This document shows, piece after piece, positions 16,258-26,698 of a stretch of 64,000 bases of DNA. Origin of the DNA: an uncultured Collinsella sp. (lineage in GTDB: Bacteria; Actinomycetota; Coriobacteriia; Coriobacteriales; Coriobacteriaceae); the NCBI GenBank assembly GCA_900540945.1, contig UQHQ01000007.1, forward strand, positions 1 to 64,000. The letters run 5' to 3'. The translations under genes were made by a program, and so were the position numbers. Numbering within the stretch: position 1 is the first letter of the stretch; each line of letters opens with the position of its first letter. Under the pieces are notes generated by a model that was not told the origin of the DNA, did not search any database, and saw only the letters and a list, made by a program, of their open reading frames with translations.

Positions 16258-18099
16258 TTAAAGTCCCAAATATTCAGTCCAAAACTCACGCGAAGTGAGA
16301 TATGGCAGTGCATCTTTCCAAGCTTTACGAACAGCCCTGCCTTCTTTTCGATAGCGAGCCATAAGTTGTCGCTCGCGCTTTCGAATCGCATGGAATCGGT
16401 CCATGTCAAGATGGCGCACAGCACCTTTCGTGCGAGTAGGATCAAGGAACACAACGGTCTTATGTCCCATTGAACTACCCTCAATAACGGCAGAGCCATG
16501 CTTAACAACATAGCCTGGCTTTTCGGAAAGCAAGAACGGAGCATAGTGCTTGTCATAAGGAAGGGTACGGAAGTACTTCATGAAGAGCGCCCTGCGACCA
16601 TCGTCAGGAAGTATCTGCTTACCACAAAGGACTTCGTCGTTAATACCGGCACGAGAAAGCAGGTCACTACCAAGTTCCTCAACAGGAACAAGCTTCTCAT
16701 TGCGCTTGCCATTAGACATCATCAAAGCCGAACCATCAAGGTTCTCCAGATACTCGGGGCCCTTAAGATAATCATCAATACCATCAAGCGTAAGTTCTGC
16801 GGCCGCATAATCGTAGTCACGAAGATTCATACGAACATTTCGTTTGGCACGCATGATTGCCCAGCCCTCTTTAGCACAATCATCCATAGCAATCATGGCA
16901 AGAAAATTGCGCGTGTACTGATAACAATCTACAGAAGCCCTAAAACGGCCCTCAAAACTGGCGTGCCATACACAGATGCCATCCATGGTCATGTAAACGG
17001 GGTTGTTGCGCATGCCAAACTCAACATCATCGCAACGGATAAAGAACGGAACAGGCAAGCCGTTCTTCAAGATCGCCTCAACGGGAATACAGCTATACCA
17101 CCATGCGCCATAAGCCTTAGAGACCTCGATATCCTGACGCTCATTTAAAAGGATATCTGAAAGCTTGGATACATCAAGGTCCTGTTTAAGGCGAGCATAA
17201 ACAGCTGTATCAACAACATGCGAAACATCTTCAAACTGCCTTATAGGGTCCTCAAGTGAAAGCATGGCACCATTGATGAAGGCATCCTTATACTTTCCCC
17301 GAGCAAGCGATAGCAGGTTGAATGTACGAATAAGGCTCTCAGGCATGATGGACACGTCGTCATCCATAACAATGACATGCGTAAACTCACCGGAATGCTC
17401 GGTCGCAGCCATCATGCCACGGGCGAAACCTCCGGAACCGCCCGTGTTGGGGTTAGGGAGCACGGTCACGACATCATCAGAAAGAGCGTCAACGTCGAGC
17501 GAACGCCCATTGTCGACGACAAACATGTGAAAATTATCGGCAAACGGAGCACCCTCAGCAGCAATGCCGTTTTTAACCAGGGAAATGTTGGGGATGATGT
17601 ACTTCTCATTTTTGAATGTAGTAGTGCAAAGGGCAATGCGAACGTCATTGACAGCCGAAGCATCAACGCAGGTCGAGAAAGAACCCGCAAAGACATCAAC
17701 AGTCGAAGCCCCCTCAGAAATAATTGAGAATCCGACTAGGTCGAACTTATCCACCTCAACGGGAACGGATAATTCAGAGATATCCTCAAAATCAAACGAA
17801 TGATACGAAAGAATTTTAGGCTCATTAGAGTCAAGAGGAACACCGCGAAGAACAACGCGACCAGAACCCTTGAGAGTAAGCGATAACTTTAAATTATCAA
17901 TCTGAGCATATTGACGCCATTTGCATACAGAGCAGGCGTTTACATATGTGAGAAAGTCCACGTCCCCTTTAATTCGCAGAGCAGATGAACTCTCAGAATA
18001 AACAGTCTCACCAGAAATAACGCGATAGTAAATCTCGGGATGATTAGCCGCATGCATATCGACGTGCAAAACGATATTAGATAGCTTAAAGCCAGACAT
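16258..18099 (-). CDS. GlfT2-like galactofuranosyltransferase
   Basis: A 613-residue glycosyltransferase in the style of mycobacterial GlfT2, which adds galactofuranose from UDP-Galf. An N-terminal beta-rich region of about 145 residues precedes the GT-A domain: ALCTTTFKNEKYIIPNISLV, NTGGSGGFARGMMAATEH, the metal motif VIVMDDDVSIMPESL, WWYSCIPVEAI, FFIRCDDVEFGMRN and the WHASFEGRF histidine motif. A helical C-terminal region follows. Start ATG at 18099 is chosen because GGAG sits six bases ahead; an ATG at 18111 would add four residues. The presence of glf at 10439 supports galactofuranose as the donor. It is the last gene of a long minus-strand unit. Confidence 0.85.
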   Translation of the reverse strand: MSGFKLSNIVLHVDMHAANHPEIYYRVISGETVYSESSSALRIKGDVDFLTYVNACSVCKWRQYAQIDNLKLSLTLKGSGRVVLRGVPLDSNEPKILSYHSFDFEDISELSVPVEVDKFDLVGFSIISEGASTVDVFAGSFSTCVDASAVNDVRIALCTTTFKNEKYIIPNISLVKNGIAAEGAPFADNFHMFVVDNGRSLDVDALSDDVVTVLPNPNTGGSGGFARGMMAATEHSGEFTHVIVMDDDVSIMPESLIRTFNLLSLARGKYKDAFINGAMLSLEDPIRQFEDVSHVVDTAVYARLKQDLDVSKLSDILLNERQDIEVSKAYGAWWYSCIPVEAILKNGLPVPFFIRCDDVEFGMRNNPVYMTMDGICVWHASFEGRFRASVDCYQYTRNFLAMIAMDDCAKEGWAIMRAKRNVRMNLRDYDYAAAELTLDGIDDYLKGPEYLENLDGSALMMSNGKRNEKLVPVEELGSDLLSRAGINDEVLCGKQILPDDGRRALFMKYFRTLPYDKHYAPFLLSEKPGYVVKHGSAVIEGSSMGHKTVVFLDPTRTKGAVRHLDMDRFHAIRKRERQLMARYRKEGRAVRKAWKDALPYLTSREFWTEYLGL

Positions 18100-18125
18100 T
18101 AGTTGCTCCATTAAGGCACCTATTA

Positions 18126-20090
18126 CTATTTGAGATGTTTAAGAAGACGGGATTTATACTCGTCCTCCGTCCAAGTTTGCTCTATCCTCTCACGACGCTT
18201 GGAACCTGAAGGATAAAGGATAGATAAAGCAGAACCAGCGATATTTGCAGCGACTTGCCTCTTATCAGACCCAACGGGGAGCTTTTCCGCAATCGCCTTC
18301 CTCAGACCAGACTTCTCCTCAGCATCTTTGTGAATTCGATATGAGACCATATTGCTAAGGAGAACTTCATAAAAGGAACCCTCTCTAGCGATACGCCAAA
18401 AATCAGTAGTAACAGAACTCGGCTCGGGATTTGAAAAAACTAGTGGGTCATATTGCACAATGGATGGATTCGCAACCTCTTTAAACTTACGAAATAGGCT
18501 CAGAGGAGCCGCAGGCGCTAAACCCTTTCTCCAATAATCGGCATCGACGGGATATGCCCAAGATAGGTCAAGCGATTCGCAACGACCCTCATAGATAACA
18601 TTAAACGCTTCACTGGCCCTAAGCTGATAATTGTGCTTAAGATATAGGTTCTTAATAGATTCGAAATCAGCCTCATTTCGAAGTTGATCAAGATCGAGAA
18701 CCATCACAGACGTATCGAAATAACCGTAGGGATCCTGAATACCTAGCTCATGACGACATCTCTTGTAGAGACGATCAAGCGGCTCATTAATTCTTGCACG
18801 GTCAATAACGCTCTCGGCCGCAACGATGGGCTTCTCAGAGGAACGGAAGCGCTGCCACAACTCTGAAGTAAGGCCATAAAACAACGTATGCCACTCAAAA
18901 GAAATAACTCGATGATAGTCAGGCAAAAGCCAGGGAAGCAGAATCTCGGGGTCGATCGACTGACGGAATTTCACGTCATTTAACTTTGCCTTAACATATC
19001 CGACTCGATCGAAAAGGCCGTAATCGATCTGATCCAAGTCGATAAAACGAACACTAAAATTATCAGCGGCTTCACAGCTACGATTAATTTCAGCTTTAAC
19101 GAAAGCAGAAAGTTCACGACCCAAAACAATTAAGTCATACAGAACAGCAGAGCCCGAGTTGGCCTTTATGAATGACCTAAGCGTAACATCGATTATCGAT
19201 GCATCAAAATCACGTTCAACAGCGTTAAAAACAATTGGGATTGCGTTTTCGACAGGCTTCAGGCGAAGACTATCAAGCGGTTCAGTAACATTGAAGTAAA
19301 CAAGTGGAACATGCTTAACATGTGCACCGTTCTTTTCAATATGAAAAATGAACACACTGTAGAGAATCTCGGCCATAAAGCCAAAGATCCTCGAACGCAT
19401 CTGGTTGTAATGAGACAAATCGACAAGTGCCTCAAGCCTCGAAAGAACATCGAACTCAAAATGGCACATCTTATTGAATAGGTCCTTCTTCATAACAAAA
19501 CAGTTATAACCAAGGAACCACTTATCTTCGAGGTACAAATGAAGGTCGTCTGAATACTCGGGATAAAACTCGTCAACGATCTTGATCATCTGGTCAAGAT
19601 CGTTGACGTTAATCAAGTCTCGATCATGGGCAGCCCAGTGCTTATAAACCGTTTTCTGTTTTCCTTTAGGAGTTGAAAGACCGCTAACATCTTCAAGCAG
19701 ACCAACCACGCAGTCATACCGCTCGATCACCGAGGCCATTTCGCTCGCATCTTCAAGGCCAAAGCGATCCATGTTGAATGAATCGAGAAAACCCGCTTCA
19801 ACTTGATTGCGCTTAGTGAACTCGAAATCACCATCAGAAAAAGTTAGGAAACGACGGTAGTGGCAAAGACCAAGATAGTCGGCGTCAAGATTTTTCCAGG
19901 CCCAATACTGAGCAGTTAACTCACAGTACGAGCCATTCTTAGCGGAAATATTATCGCCCTCATCATCATGAGCAATGCCCTCCATACGCCGGGGCGCGAT
20001 AGCAGACCCAACCTGAACGGGAACATAAAGGGGGTTATGCGGGAGCTCGGAAGGTTTATGACAAGCTACGGCAATTTTAATATCAGTCAT
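18126..20090 (-). CDS. DUF4422 / family 8-like two-domain glycosyltransferase
   Basis: A 654-residue protein with two parts. The first 260 or so residues match DUF4422, found in capsule loci: KIAVACHKPSELPHNPLYVP, the NGSYCELTAQYWAWKNL motif and LGLCHYRRFL. The second half resembles family 8 transferases: AIPIVFNAVERDFDASIIDV, FSVRFIDLDQIDYGLFD and the DVKFRQSIDPEILLPWLLPD stretch. It then has SVMVLDLDQLRN and a C-terminal basic helical tail. Two catalytic centres in one chain suggest that it adds two sugars in sequence, although this is inference. GGAG precedes the ATG at 20090. Confidence 0.82.
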   Translation of the reverse strand: MTDIKIAVACHKPSELPHNPLYVPVQVGSAIAPRRMEGIAHDDEGDNISAKNGSYCELTAQYWAWKNLDADYLGLCHYRRFLTFSDGDFEFTKRNQVEAGFLDSFNMDRFGLEDASEMASVIERYDCVVGLLEDVSGLSTPKGKQKTVYKHWAAHDRDLINVNDLDQMIKIVDEFYPEYSDDLHLYLEDKWFLGYNCFVMKKDLFNKMCHFEFDVLSRLEALVDLSHYNQMRSRIFGFMAEILYSVFIFHIEKNGAHVKHVPLVYFNVTEPLDSLRLKPVENAIPIVFNAVERDFDASIIDVTLRSFIKANSGSAVLYDLIVLGRELSAFVKAEINRSCEAADNFSVRFIDLDQIDYGLFDRVGYVKAKLNDVKFRQSIDPEILLPWLLPDYHRVISFEWHTLFYGLTSELWQRFRSSEKPIVAAESVIDRARINEPLDRLYKRCRHELGIQDPYGYFDTSVMVLDLDQLRNEADFESIKNLYLKHNYQLRASEAFNVIYEGRCESLDLSWAYPVDADYWRKGLAPAAPLSLFRKFKEVANPSIVQYDPLVFSNPEPSSVTTDFWRIAREGSFYEVLLSNMVSYRIHKDAEEKSGLRKAIAEKLPVGSDKRQVAANIAGSALSILYPSGSKRRERIEQTWTEDEYKSRLLKHLK

Positions 20091-20108
20091 TCAGCACTCC
20101 AGAACGGG

Positions 20109-22145
20109 TCATGAAACCAAGTCATTGACGTCTATCTTATACAAACACATGTCCCCTTGGCTAAGAACGAGTTCAAAACCGGGAGTGTTCTCGGTAATAT
20201 CAAAAATACCGGACCAATCTTTTCTCTCATGAGGCACATACGGAATGATGGAGCCCGAAGGAGAATTACTATCAAGTATTAGAACGTACTTAGCGTTCAG
20301 ATTTCGGACACAGTCCGAAACACGCTTGTCTGCCGCGAAATTGCACAAACCCATGCGGATAGGCTTATCAGATTGGTTGCTAGGATTAGCTTTTATGTTT
20401 CTATAAACCACATTCATGCCAGCTGATCCGTACAACATGCCGCTCCCATCAAAAGGCAAATTAATAACTACATCGTCTTTAACGATGGGAATGCATTTGC
20501 CAATAAAATCCCACTCTTCAGCATCAATTCCCTCAAGGTTGTTCATTGAATAGGTTCGCTCTACGTTGCTCTTAATAGAGCCGAAAGGCGTATCAAACCA
20601 AGAACCGTCTGCCAGCTGGAAACTAGGCAACAAAAGAAAATAAAGAAAAACAAGCGATCCGGCAAAACAAAACGAGACACGAAGGACGCGCGCATAACGT
20701 TGGACTAGACGAATGAAAGCACGCGCGATGGAAGAATAAGCAACACAGAGAAGCGGCGTTGAACACATCGCTGCCATAGCACCCACTCGATAATAATCCG
20801 TGTACCAAAAACCGGAAAAATAGCTTTGAAGCGGGAAGTCCTTAGTATACGAAGCAATAAAAAGGAACGTACAAATAAGATAGAGCCAGCTGACGTATTT
20901 AACCGAAGAACGCATAAAGGAAAGAAAGAATCCCAGGAGCAGAAGCGGAGCGACTAGATACTGAATTTCAAACATTCCACCATATTTGAGTTCAAGAGCG
21001 GAAGCGAAGGCTTGAGCCAGAGATGCATCATTGGACCAATTGAAATGAACTATGCCGCTCAAGAAAGGAGATAGATACAGAAGCGTCCAGATAGCAAGAA
21101 CAAAACTAACTACTAGCAGAAAAGATAAGAAAGATCTAGAGAAATGCGATTTGCGAAGGCTCGGATTCATAACTAAAATCCGGTCACGAACAAAACAAAA
21201 AATGATTGGAATACAGAAAATTCCGCCCGTAAATACAGCATTTGGTTGAGCAATCGCCATAGCAAAAAACACAACAGATAATGAGACGAATACCTTGACA
21301 AAGGACCGATTCTCGAGAGGGAAAAGAAGTTCCCAAAATAGAAAAACAAATGCAGGAACCAAAGCAAAAGCCAGCAAGTTTGAAGCGAGCTGGCCCCAAA
21401 CCAAAAAGGCCCACGGAAAACCAACGTTTCCGACACAAGCAAGGGCCCCCACACGTGTCTCAAGGGCTCTAGAACCAAAAAGACGCGAACAGACTAGAAG
21501 TGATCCAAGGGGATAAACCGCTCCACAAATTACAACAACAGCAATGTTAGATGCCATAGTAACCGTGCAACCAGGTAACGCGGTAAGAGCTGCGCAAAAG
21601 ACATGGTAAGCCGCAGGATAAAATCCGGAAAGCGGTACAAGATTTACATCTTGTGACACATGCAGAGTCGAATAGGTACCAGATTCGACAAATACCCTAA
21701 TAAAATCTAGATGAGCGCTCGAATCATTTGACGTTGAAAAAGAGTAAGGACCATCGATCGGAAGTATGAAGAGCACCGTGACAAATATTGCTGCGATGAG
21801 CAAATAAAGCGCAATAAGAGAGAAAGTTGGCCCGTTTTGAGAGTCATGCTGCACATGTGGCAGTCGATTTCTTTCGCAAAGTCGCGAGAATACACCGGAA
21901 ACAATAAGTAAAACCAGGGTAACGAGTAGACATATCAGAAGGAACTTAACGTTGCTAACATTAATACCGGCAAGCCCAAGCAAAATGCCAACAACAACAA
22001 ACACCGAAAGTGAGAAACTCGGAGCAAGACAAATTGATGCTTCCAGCCTAAATCCGGCAAAACGGAAAGCAACAGAACCGGGCCCATAAAGAAGCGCGGC
22101 AGCAATACAAAGGTCTAGAAAATAATAAAGCCAAGATGGATTCAT
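20109..22145 (-). CDS. Large polytopic membrane protein (DUF6541-like)
   Basis: About 678 residues with a dozen or more hydrophobic segments and a soluble C-terminal region of roughly 150 residues. The N terminus (MNPSWLYYFLDLCIAAALLY) and the order of helices resemble DUF6541 proteins, common in actinobacterial surface-glycan loci and thought to be GT-C-like. NDSSAHLDFIRVFVESG, in the first extracellular loop after several helices, contains an acidic residue where GT-C enzymes carry theirs. It may be a sugar transferase using a lipid-linked donor or a polymerase; the sequence does not decide. The ATG at 22145 is preferred to a GTG at 22157, though neither has a strong ribosome site. Confidence 0.7.
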   Translation of the reverse strand: MNPSWLYYFLDLCIAAALLYGPGSVAFRFAGFRLEASICLAPSFSLSVFVVVGILLGLAGINVSNVKFLLICLLVTLVLLIVSGVFSRLCERNRLPHVQHDSQNGPTFSLIALYLLIAAIFVTVLFILPIDGPYSFSTSNDSSAHLDFIRVFVESGTYSTLHVSQDVNLVPLSGFYPAAYHVFCAALTALPGCTVTMASNIAVVVICGAVYPLGSLLVCSRLFGSRALETRVGALACVGNVGFPWAFLVWGQLASNLLAFALVPAFVFLFWELLFPLENRSFVKVFVSLSVVFFAMAIAQPNAVFTGGIFCIPIIFCFVRDRILVMNPSLRKSHFSRSFLSFLLVVSFVLAIWTLLYLSPFLSGIVHFNWSNDASLAQAFASALELKYGGMFEIQYLVAPLLLLGFFLSFMRSSVKYVSWLYLICTFLFIASYTKDFPLQSYFSGFWYTDYYRVGAMAAMCSTPLLCVAYSSIARAFIRLVQRYARVLRVSFCFAGSLVFLYFLLLPSFQLADGSWFDTPFGSIKSNVERTYSMNNLEGIDAEEWDFIGKCIPIVKDDVVINLPFDGSGMLYGSAGMNVVYRNIKANPSNQSDKPIRMGLCNFAADKRVSDCVRNLNAKYVLILDSNSPSGSIIPYVPHERKDWSGIFDITENTPGFELVLSQGDMCLYKIDVNDLVS

Positions 22146-22169
22146 AACGCTAAACACCGTAAATAACGA

Positions 22170-23624
22170 TTACAAAGACTTCAAATACAAAGAAAGAGAG
22201 CTATCCCAATCCGGCATATGGAAGCCAGATGCCTCGAGCTTGGACAGGTCGAGAGCGGAGTGGGTCGGGCGCGAGGCAACGGGACCGGCGGCGGTCGCGT
22301 AGTAGTCGGCGGTGCTGACCGGGACCACCTTGTCGCCGTTGCCGTTGGCGGCCTCGAAGACGGCGCGGGCGATGTCGGCCCAGGACCTGACCGCGCCGGA
22401 GCCGGTGCAGTTGTAGGTGCCGTAGGGGGCCTGCGTCCCCAGCACGTGGAAGATGGCCTCCGCCATGTCGCGCGTGAAGGTCAGGCGGCCCAGCTGGTCG
22501 TCGACCACGGTGACCCGCTCGAGCTTGTCCTCGGGGTCGGCGACGCGGTCGGACAGGCCCTTCATCGTCTTGACGAAGTTGTGGCCCTCGCCGATGACCC
22601 AGGAGCTGCGCATGATGTAGTGGCGCGGGCACCCGGCCACGGCGATGTCGCCGGCGGCCTTGGTCTGGCCGTAGACGGACAGCGGGCTGAGGGGCTCGTC
22701 CTCTGTGTGCACCTCCGCGGTGCCGTCGAAGACGTAGTCGGAGGACACGTGGACCAGGGTGATCCCGTGCCCGGCGCAGGTGCGGGCGAGCAGCGCCGGG
22801 CCGGTGGCGTTGGCCTTCCAGGCGGCGACGCGCCCCTCGGGGGTCTCCGCCCTGTCCACGGCCGTGTAGGCGCCGCAGTTGATCACGGTGCCGTAGAGCG
22901 ACCAGTCGTACTGTGCGTAGGCGTCCGGGTCGGACATGTCGAAGGTGTCGATGTCGCAGAAGTCGAAGTCCTTGGCGACGCCGCGCTCCTCGGCGAGCTC
23001 GCGCACCGCATGTCCCAGCTGCCCGTTGCAGCCGGTGACGAGGGTGCGCCTGGGCGCCATGGGGACGACGTCCTTGAACATCGGGTGGTTTTTGTCCGCC
23101 TCGGAGACGGTGGCCTGGTCGAGCGGGATCGGCCACTCGATGGCGAGCTCGGGGTCGGCGAGGTTCACGAAGGTGTAGGTCCTCTTGAGCTCCAGCGACC
23201 AGTGGGCGTCCACCAGGTAGGTGTAGGCGGTGCCGTCCTCCAGGGCCTGGAAGGAGTTGCCCACGCCGCGCGGGACGTAGATGGCCCTGGACGGGTCGAG
23301 CGTGCAGGTGAACACCTTCCCGTAGGTCTCGCTGCCCTCGCGCAGGTCCACCCAGGCGCCGAATACGCTGCCGCGGGCCACGGAGATGAACTTGTCCCAG
23401 GGCTCGGCGTGGATGCCGCGGGTGACGCCGCGGCTGTCGTTGTAGGAGACGTTGTTCTGGACGACGCGGAGGTCCGGGATGCCCAGGGCGGTCATCTTGG
23501 CGCGCTGCCAGTTCTCCTTGAACCAGCCGCGCGAGTCGCCGTGGACGGCGAGGTCGACGACCTTCAGGCCCCCGATGCCGGTCTCGGTGACGGAGAGGTC
23601 CTTCCCGAATGCGATGTCTGCCAT
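22170..23624 (-). CDS. rmlC-rmlD: Fused dTDP-4-dehydrorhamnose 3,5-epimerase / reductase
   Basis: Carries out the last two steps of dTDP-L-rhamnose synthesis in a single 484-residue chain. Residues about 1-185 are an RmlC cupin-type epimerase: DSRGWFKENWQRAKM, NNVSYNDSRGVTRGIHAEPW (catalytic His) and YVPRGVGNSFQALEDGTAYT. Residues about 190-484 are an RmlD reductase: LVTGCNGQLGHAVRELAEE, NCGAYTAVDRAE, VHVSSDYVFDGTAE and SVYGQTKAAGD with the catalytic Tyr and Lys. The block 22170-25580 is far richer in GC than the genes on either side. AAGGAGGGGG precedes the ATG, overlapping the rmlB stop region. Confidence 0.94.
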   Translation of the reverse strand: MADIAFGKDLSVTETGIGGLKVVDLAVHGDSRGWFKENWQRAKMTALGIPDLRVVQNNVSYNDSRGVTRGIHAEPWDKFISVARGSVFGAWVDLREGSETYGKVFTCTLDPSRAIYVPRGVGNSFQALEDGTAYTYLVDAHWSLELKRTYTFVNLADPELAIEWPIPLDQATVSEADKNHPMFKDVVPMAPRRTLVTGCNGQLGHAVRELAEERGVAKDFDFCDIDTFDMSDPDAYAQYDWSLYGTVINCGAYTAVDRAETPEGRVAAWKANATGPALLARTCAGHGITLVHVSSDYVFDGTAEVHTEDEPLSPLSVYGQTKAAGDIAVAGCPRHYIMRSSWVIGEGHNFVKTMKGLSDRVADPEDKLERVTVVDDQLGRLTFTRDMAEAIFHVLGTQAPYGTYNCTGSGAVRSWADIARAVFEAANGNGDKVVPVSTADYYATAAGPVASRPTHSALDLSKLEASGFHMPDWDSSLSLYLKSL

Positions 23625-23639
23625 AGATCTACCCCCTCC

Positions 23640-24680
<1,041 letters not shown>

Positions 24681-25580
24681 CTAGTACTCGCGCGGGCTGT
24701 TGACGATCTCGCCGGCGGCGACCTTCTTGAGGTGCCGCCCGTAGACCGACTTGCCGTAGGCCTTCGCGGCCTCCTCGAGCTCGGCGGTCGTGATCCAGCC
24801 GTTCTCCCAGGCGATCTCCTCGGGCACGGACACGGGCAGGTCCTGGGAGTGCTCCACGGCGCGGACGAACTCCGCGGCCTCGTGCAGGCTCTCCATGGTG
24901 CCGGTGTCCAGCCACGCGTACCCGCGGCCGAGCGTCACCACGGACAGCGTCCCCTCCCCCAGGTACATCCGGTTGAGGTCGGTGATCTCCAGCTCGCCGC
25001 GGGCGGACGGCTTGACCTCATGTGCCTTGGCGGCGACGTCGCCCGGGTAGAAGTACAGGCCGGTGACGGCGTAGGAGCTCTTGGGCTCGGCGGGCTTCTC
25101 CTCGATGGAGACGGCCCTCCCCTCGCGGTCGAACTCCACGACGCCGAAGCGCTCGGGGTCGTCCACGTGGTAGCCGAAGACCGTGGCACGGCCCGACTCG
25201 GCGTTCTGGACGGCGCGCGTCAGGTGGCGCGACAGGCCGTTGCCGTAGAAGATGTTGTCGCCGAGAACCAGGGCGCACGGCTCGCCGTCGATGAAGCCCT
25301 CGCCGATGGTGAAGGCCTGGGCCAGGCCGTCGGGGCTCGGCTGCTCGGCGTAGGAGAGGTTCACGCCGTAGCGCGAGCCGTCCCCGAGCAGGCACTCGAA
25401 GTTGGGGAGGTCGGTCGGCGTGGAGATGACCAGGATGTCCCGGATTCCCGCCAGCATGAGGGTGGACAGCGGGTAGTAGATCATGGGCTTGTCGTAGACC
25501 GGCAGCAGCTGCTTGGAGGTCACGAGCGTGAGCGGGTACAGGCGGGTGCCGGACCCGCCTGCGAGGATAATGCCTTTCAT
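24681..25580 (-). CDS. rmlA: Glucose-1-phosphate thymidylyltransferase
   Basis: Makes dTDP-glucose from dTTP and glucose-1-phosphate, the first and usually dTDP-rhamnose-inhibited step. The 299-residue length is typical. Motifs are [67 protein letters not shown] and [19 protein letters not shown]. It follows a DUF2304 membrane protein gene by 3 bases. Confidence 0.95.
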   Translation of the reverse strand: MKGIILAGGSGTRLYPLTLVTSKQLLPVYDKPMIYYPLSTLMLAGIRDILVISTPTDLPNFECLLGDGSRYGVNLSYAEQPSPDGLAQAFTIGEGFIDGEPCALVLGDNIFYGNGLSRHLTRAVQNAESGRATVFGYHVDDPERFGVVEFDREGRAVSIEEKPAEPKSSYAVTGLYFYPGDVAAKAHEVKPSARGELEITDLNRMYLGEGTLSVVTLGRGYAWLDTGTMESLHEAAEFVRAVEHSQDLPVSVPEEIAWENGWITTAELEEAAKAYGKSVYGRHLKKVAAGEIVNSPREY

Positions 25581-25583
25581 GAA

Positions 25584-25949
25584 TTAGCCTCTTTTCGCAT
25601 GGCTCTCGTCATTATGACGACGTTCAAACTTTTCGATCGCCAACTGCTGGGTAAGCTCGCGAAGCTTTGTATCGAGCTGAGAAAGACGAACGCTCAGCCT
25701 AAAGCAGACAATGAGCAAGACGAAGATGAAGAATAGGAAAACGAAGTTCGAAGGCGCCATGGTGCCGACAAGATTGGAAAGCCAGAAAAACACCTGGGGG
25801 AAAATGCTGACAAGCAGCAACAAAGCAGAAAAGCAGAACCAGAACAGAGAATCCTCAAGACGCATCTTGGAATCACGAATCTTAACGGTCATATAACCAA
25901 ACGTGAGCAAGGATGCTGCAAACAGCGTAATACGAAGCGGCAGCGTCAT
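25584..25949 (-). CDS. DUF2304 small membrane protein
   Basis: A 121-residue protein with three hydrophobic segments (ITLFAASLLTFGYMTVKI, DSLFWFCFSALLLLVSIF, FVFLFFIFVLLIVCFRLSV) and a charged C-terminal coiled tail. DUF2304 genes are commonly paired with a family 2 glycosyltransferase in surface-glycan loci, as here, where the two overlap as ATGA. It may recruit or modulate the neighbouring transferase at the membrane. No catalytic motif is visible. Confidence 0.8.
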   Translation of the reverse strand: MTLPLRITLFAASLLTFGYMTVKIRDSKMRLEDSLFWFCFSALLLLVSIFPQVFFWLSNLVGTMAPSNFVFLFFIFVLLIVCFRLSVRLSQLDTKLRELTQQLAIEKFERRHNDESHAKRG

Positions 25950-26647
25950 GCAGCATCGCCCTCCAAGCTTTTACGGAAGAACTGGATAAACAGAATAGAT
26001 AAAGTCATGCGAAGCATATACTTGGCGGACGACTTCCAGTTAAAGTAGCTCTCCCCCGCCTCGCGCTCGGCCATCTGAACCGGCACCTCGACAACCTTGG
26101 CATGAGCGGCACGGATGAGGTACGAAACGGTGTCGGGCTCTGGACCCATATTGAGACCAAGGGCGAGCAGTTTGATCATGCGTTTATTAAAAGCACGCAT
26201 TCCCGACGTGGGGTCATGAATATCTTGACCGGTCGTGAGCTTAATGGCTCCTTGAATGATATTACTGCCAAACATGCGCAGCGAGTTATCCTTGGGCTGA
26301 TCAATAAATCGCGAACCAATTACAATATCGCTCGTCTGTAACGCCTGTTCCAAGTCGTGGATATACTGAGGCAAATGCTGGCCATCAGCATCAAACTGAA
26401 TAGCGCAGTCGTACCCATGCCGATAAGCATATTTAATACCCGCTTGGAACGCACCCGCAAGGCCAAGATTGCAGGGCAGGTCCAAAAACGGATATCCATT
26501 GTCTCGGCAAATTTGGACAGTCCCATCAATGGAACCGTCGTTAACGACAAGGTAGTCAACATCGGGAACAGTTGCAGTCAGCCTAGTGACCGTAGACTCG
26601 AGAGACTCCTCTTCGTTATAAGCAGGAATAATAATCAGTGTCTTCAA
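25946..26647 (-). CDS. Family 2 glycosyltransferase
   Basis: A 233-residue GT-A enzyme: LIIIPAYNEEESLESTVTRL, VVNDGSIDGTVQICRDNGY, the metal-binding IQFDADGQHLPQYIHD and VIGSRF. The C-terminal 40 residues (NWKSSAKYMLRMTLSILFIQ) form an amphipathic to hydrophobic membrane-associated end. The pattern is that of polyprenyl-phosphate or early rhamnan glycosyltransferases paired with DUF2304. It is translationally coupled (ATGA) to the DUF2304 gene downstream. Confidence 0.87.
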   Translation of the reverse strand: MKTLIIIPAYNEEESLESTVTRLTATVPDVDYLVVNDGSIDGTVQICRDNGYPFLDLPCNLGLAGAFQAGIKYAYRHGYDCAIQFDADGQHLPQYIHDLEQALQTSDIVIGSRFIDQPKDNSLRMFGSNIIQGAIKLTTGQDIHDPTSGMRAFNKRMIKLLALGLNMGPEPDTVSYLIRAAHAKVVEVPVQMAEREAGESYFNWKSSAKYMLRMTLSILFIQFFRKSLEGDAA

Positions 26648-26698
26648 AACGGGCTCTCATAACGTTTGATTGATATCCAAATCATAATAACGAAAATA

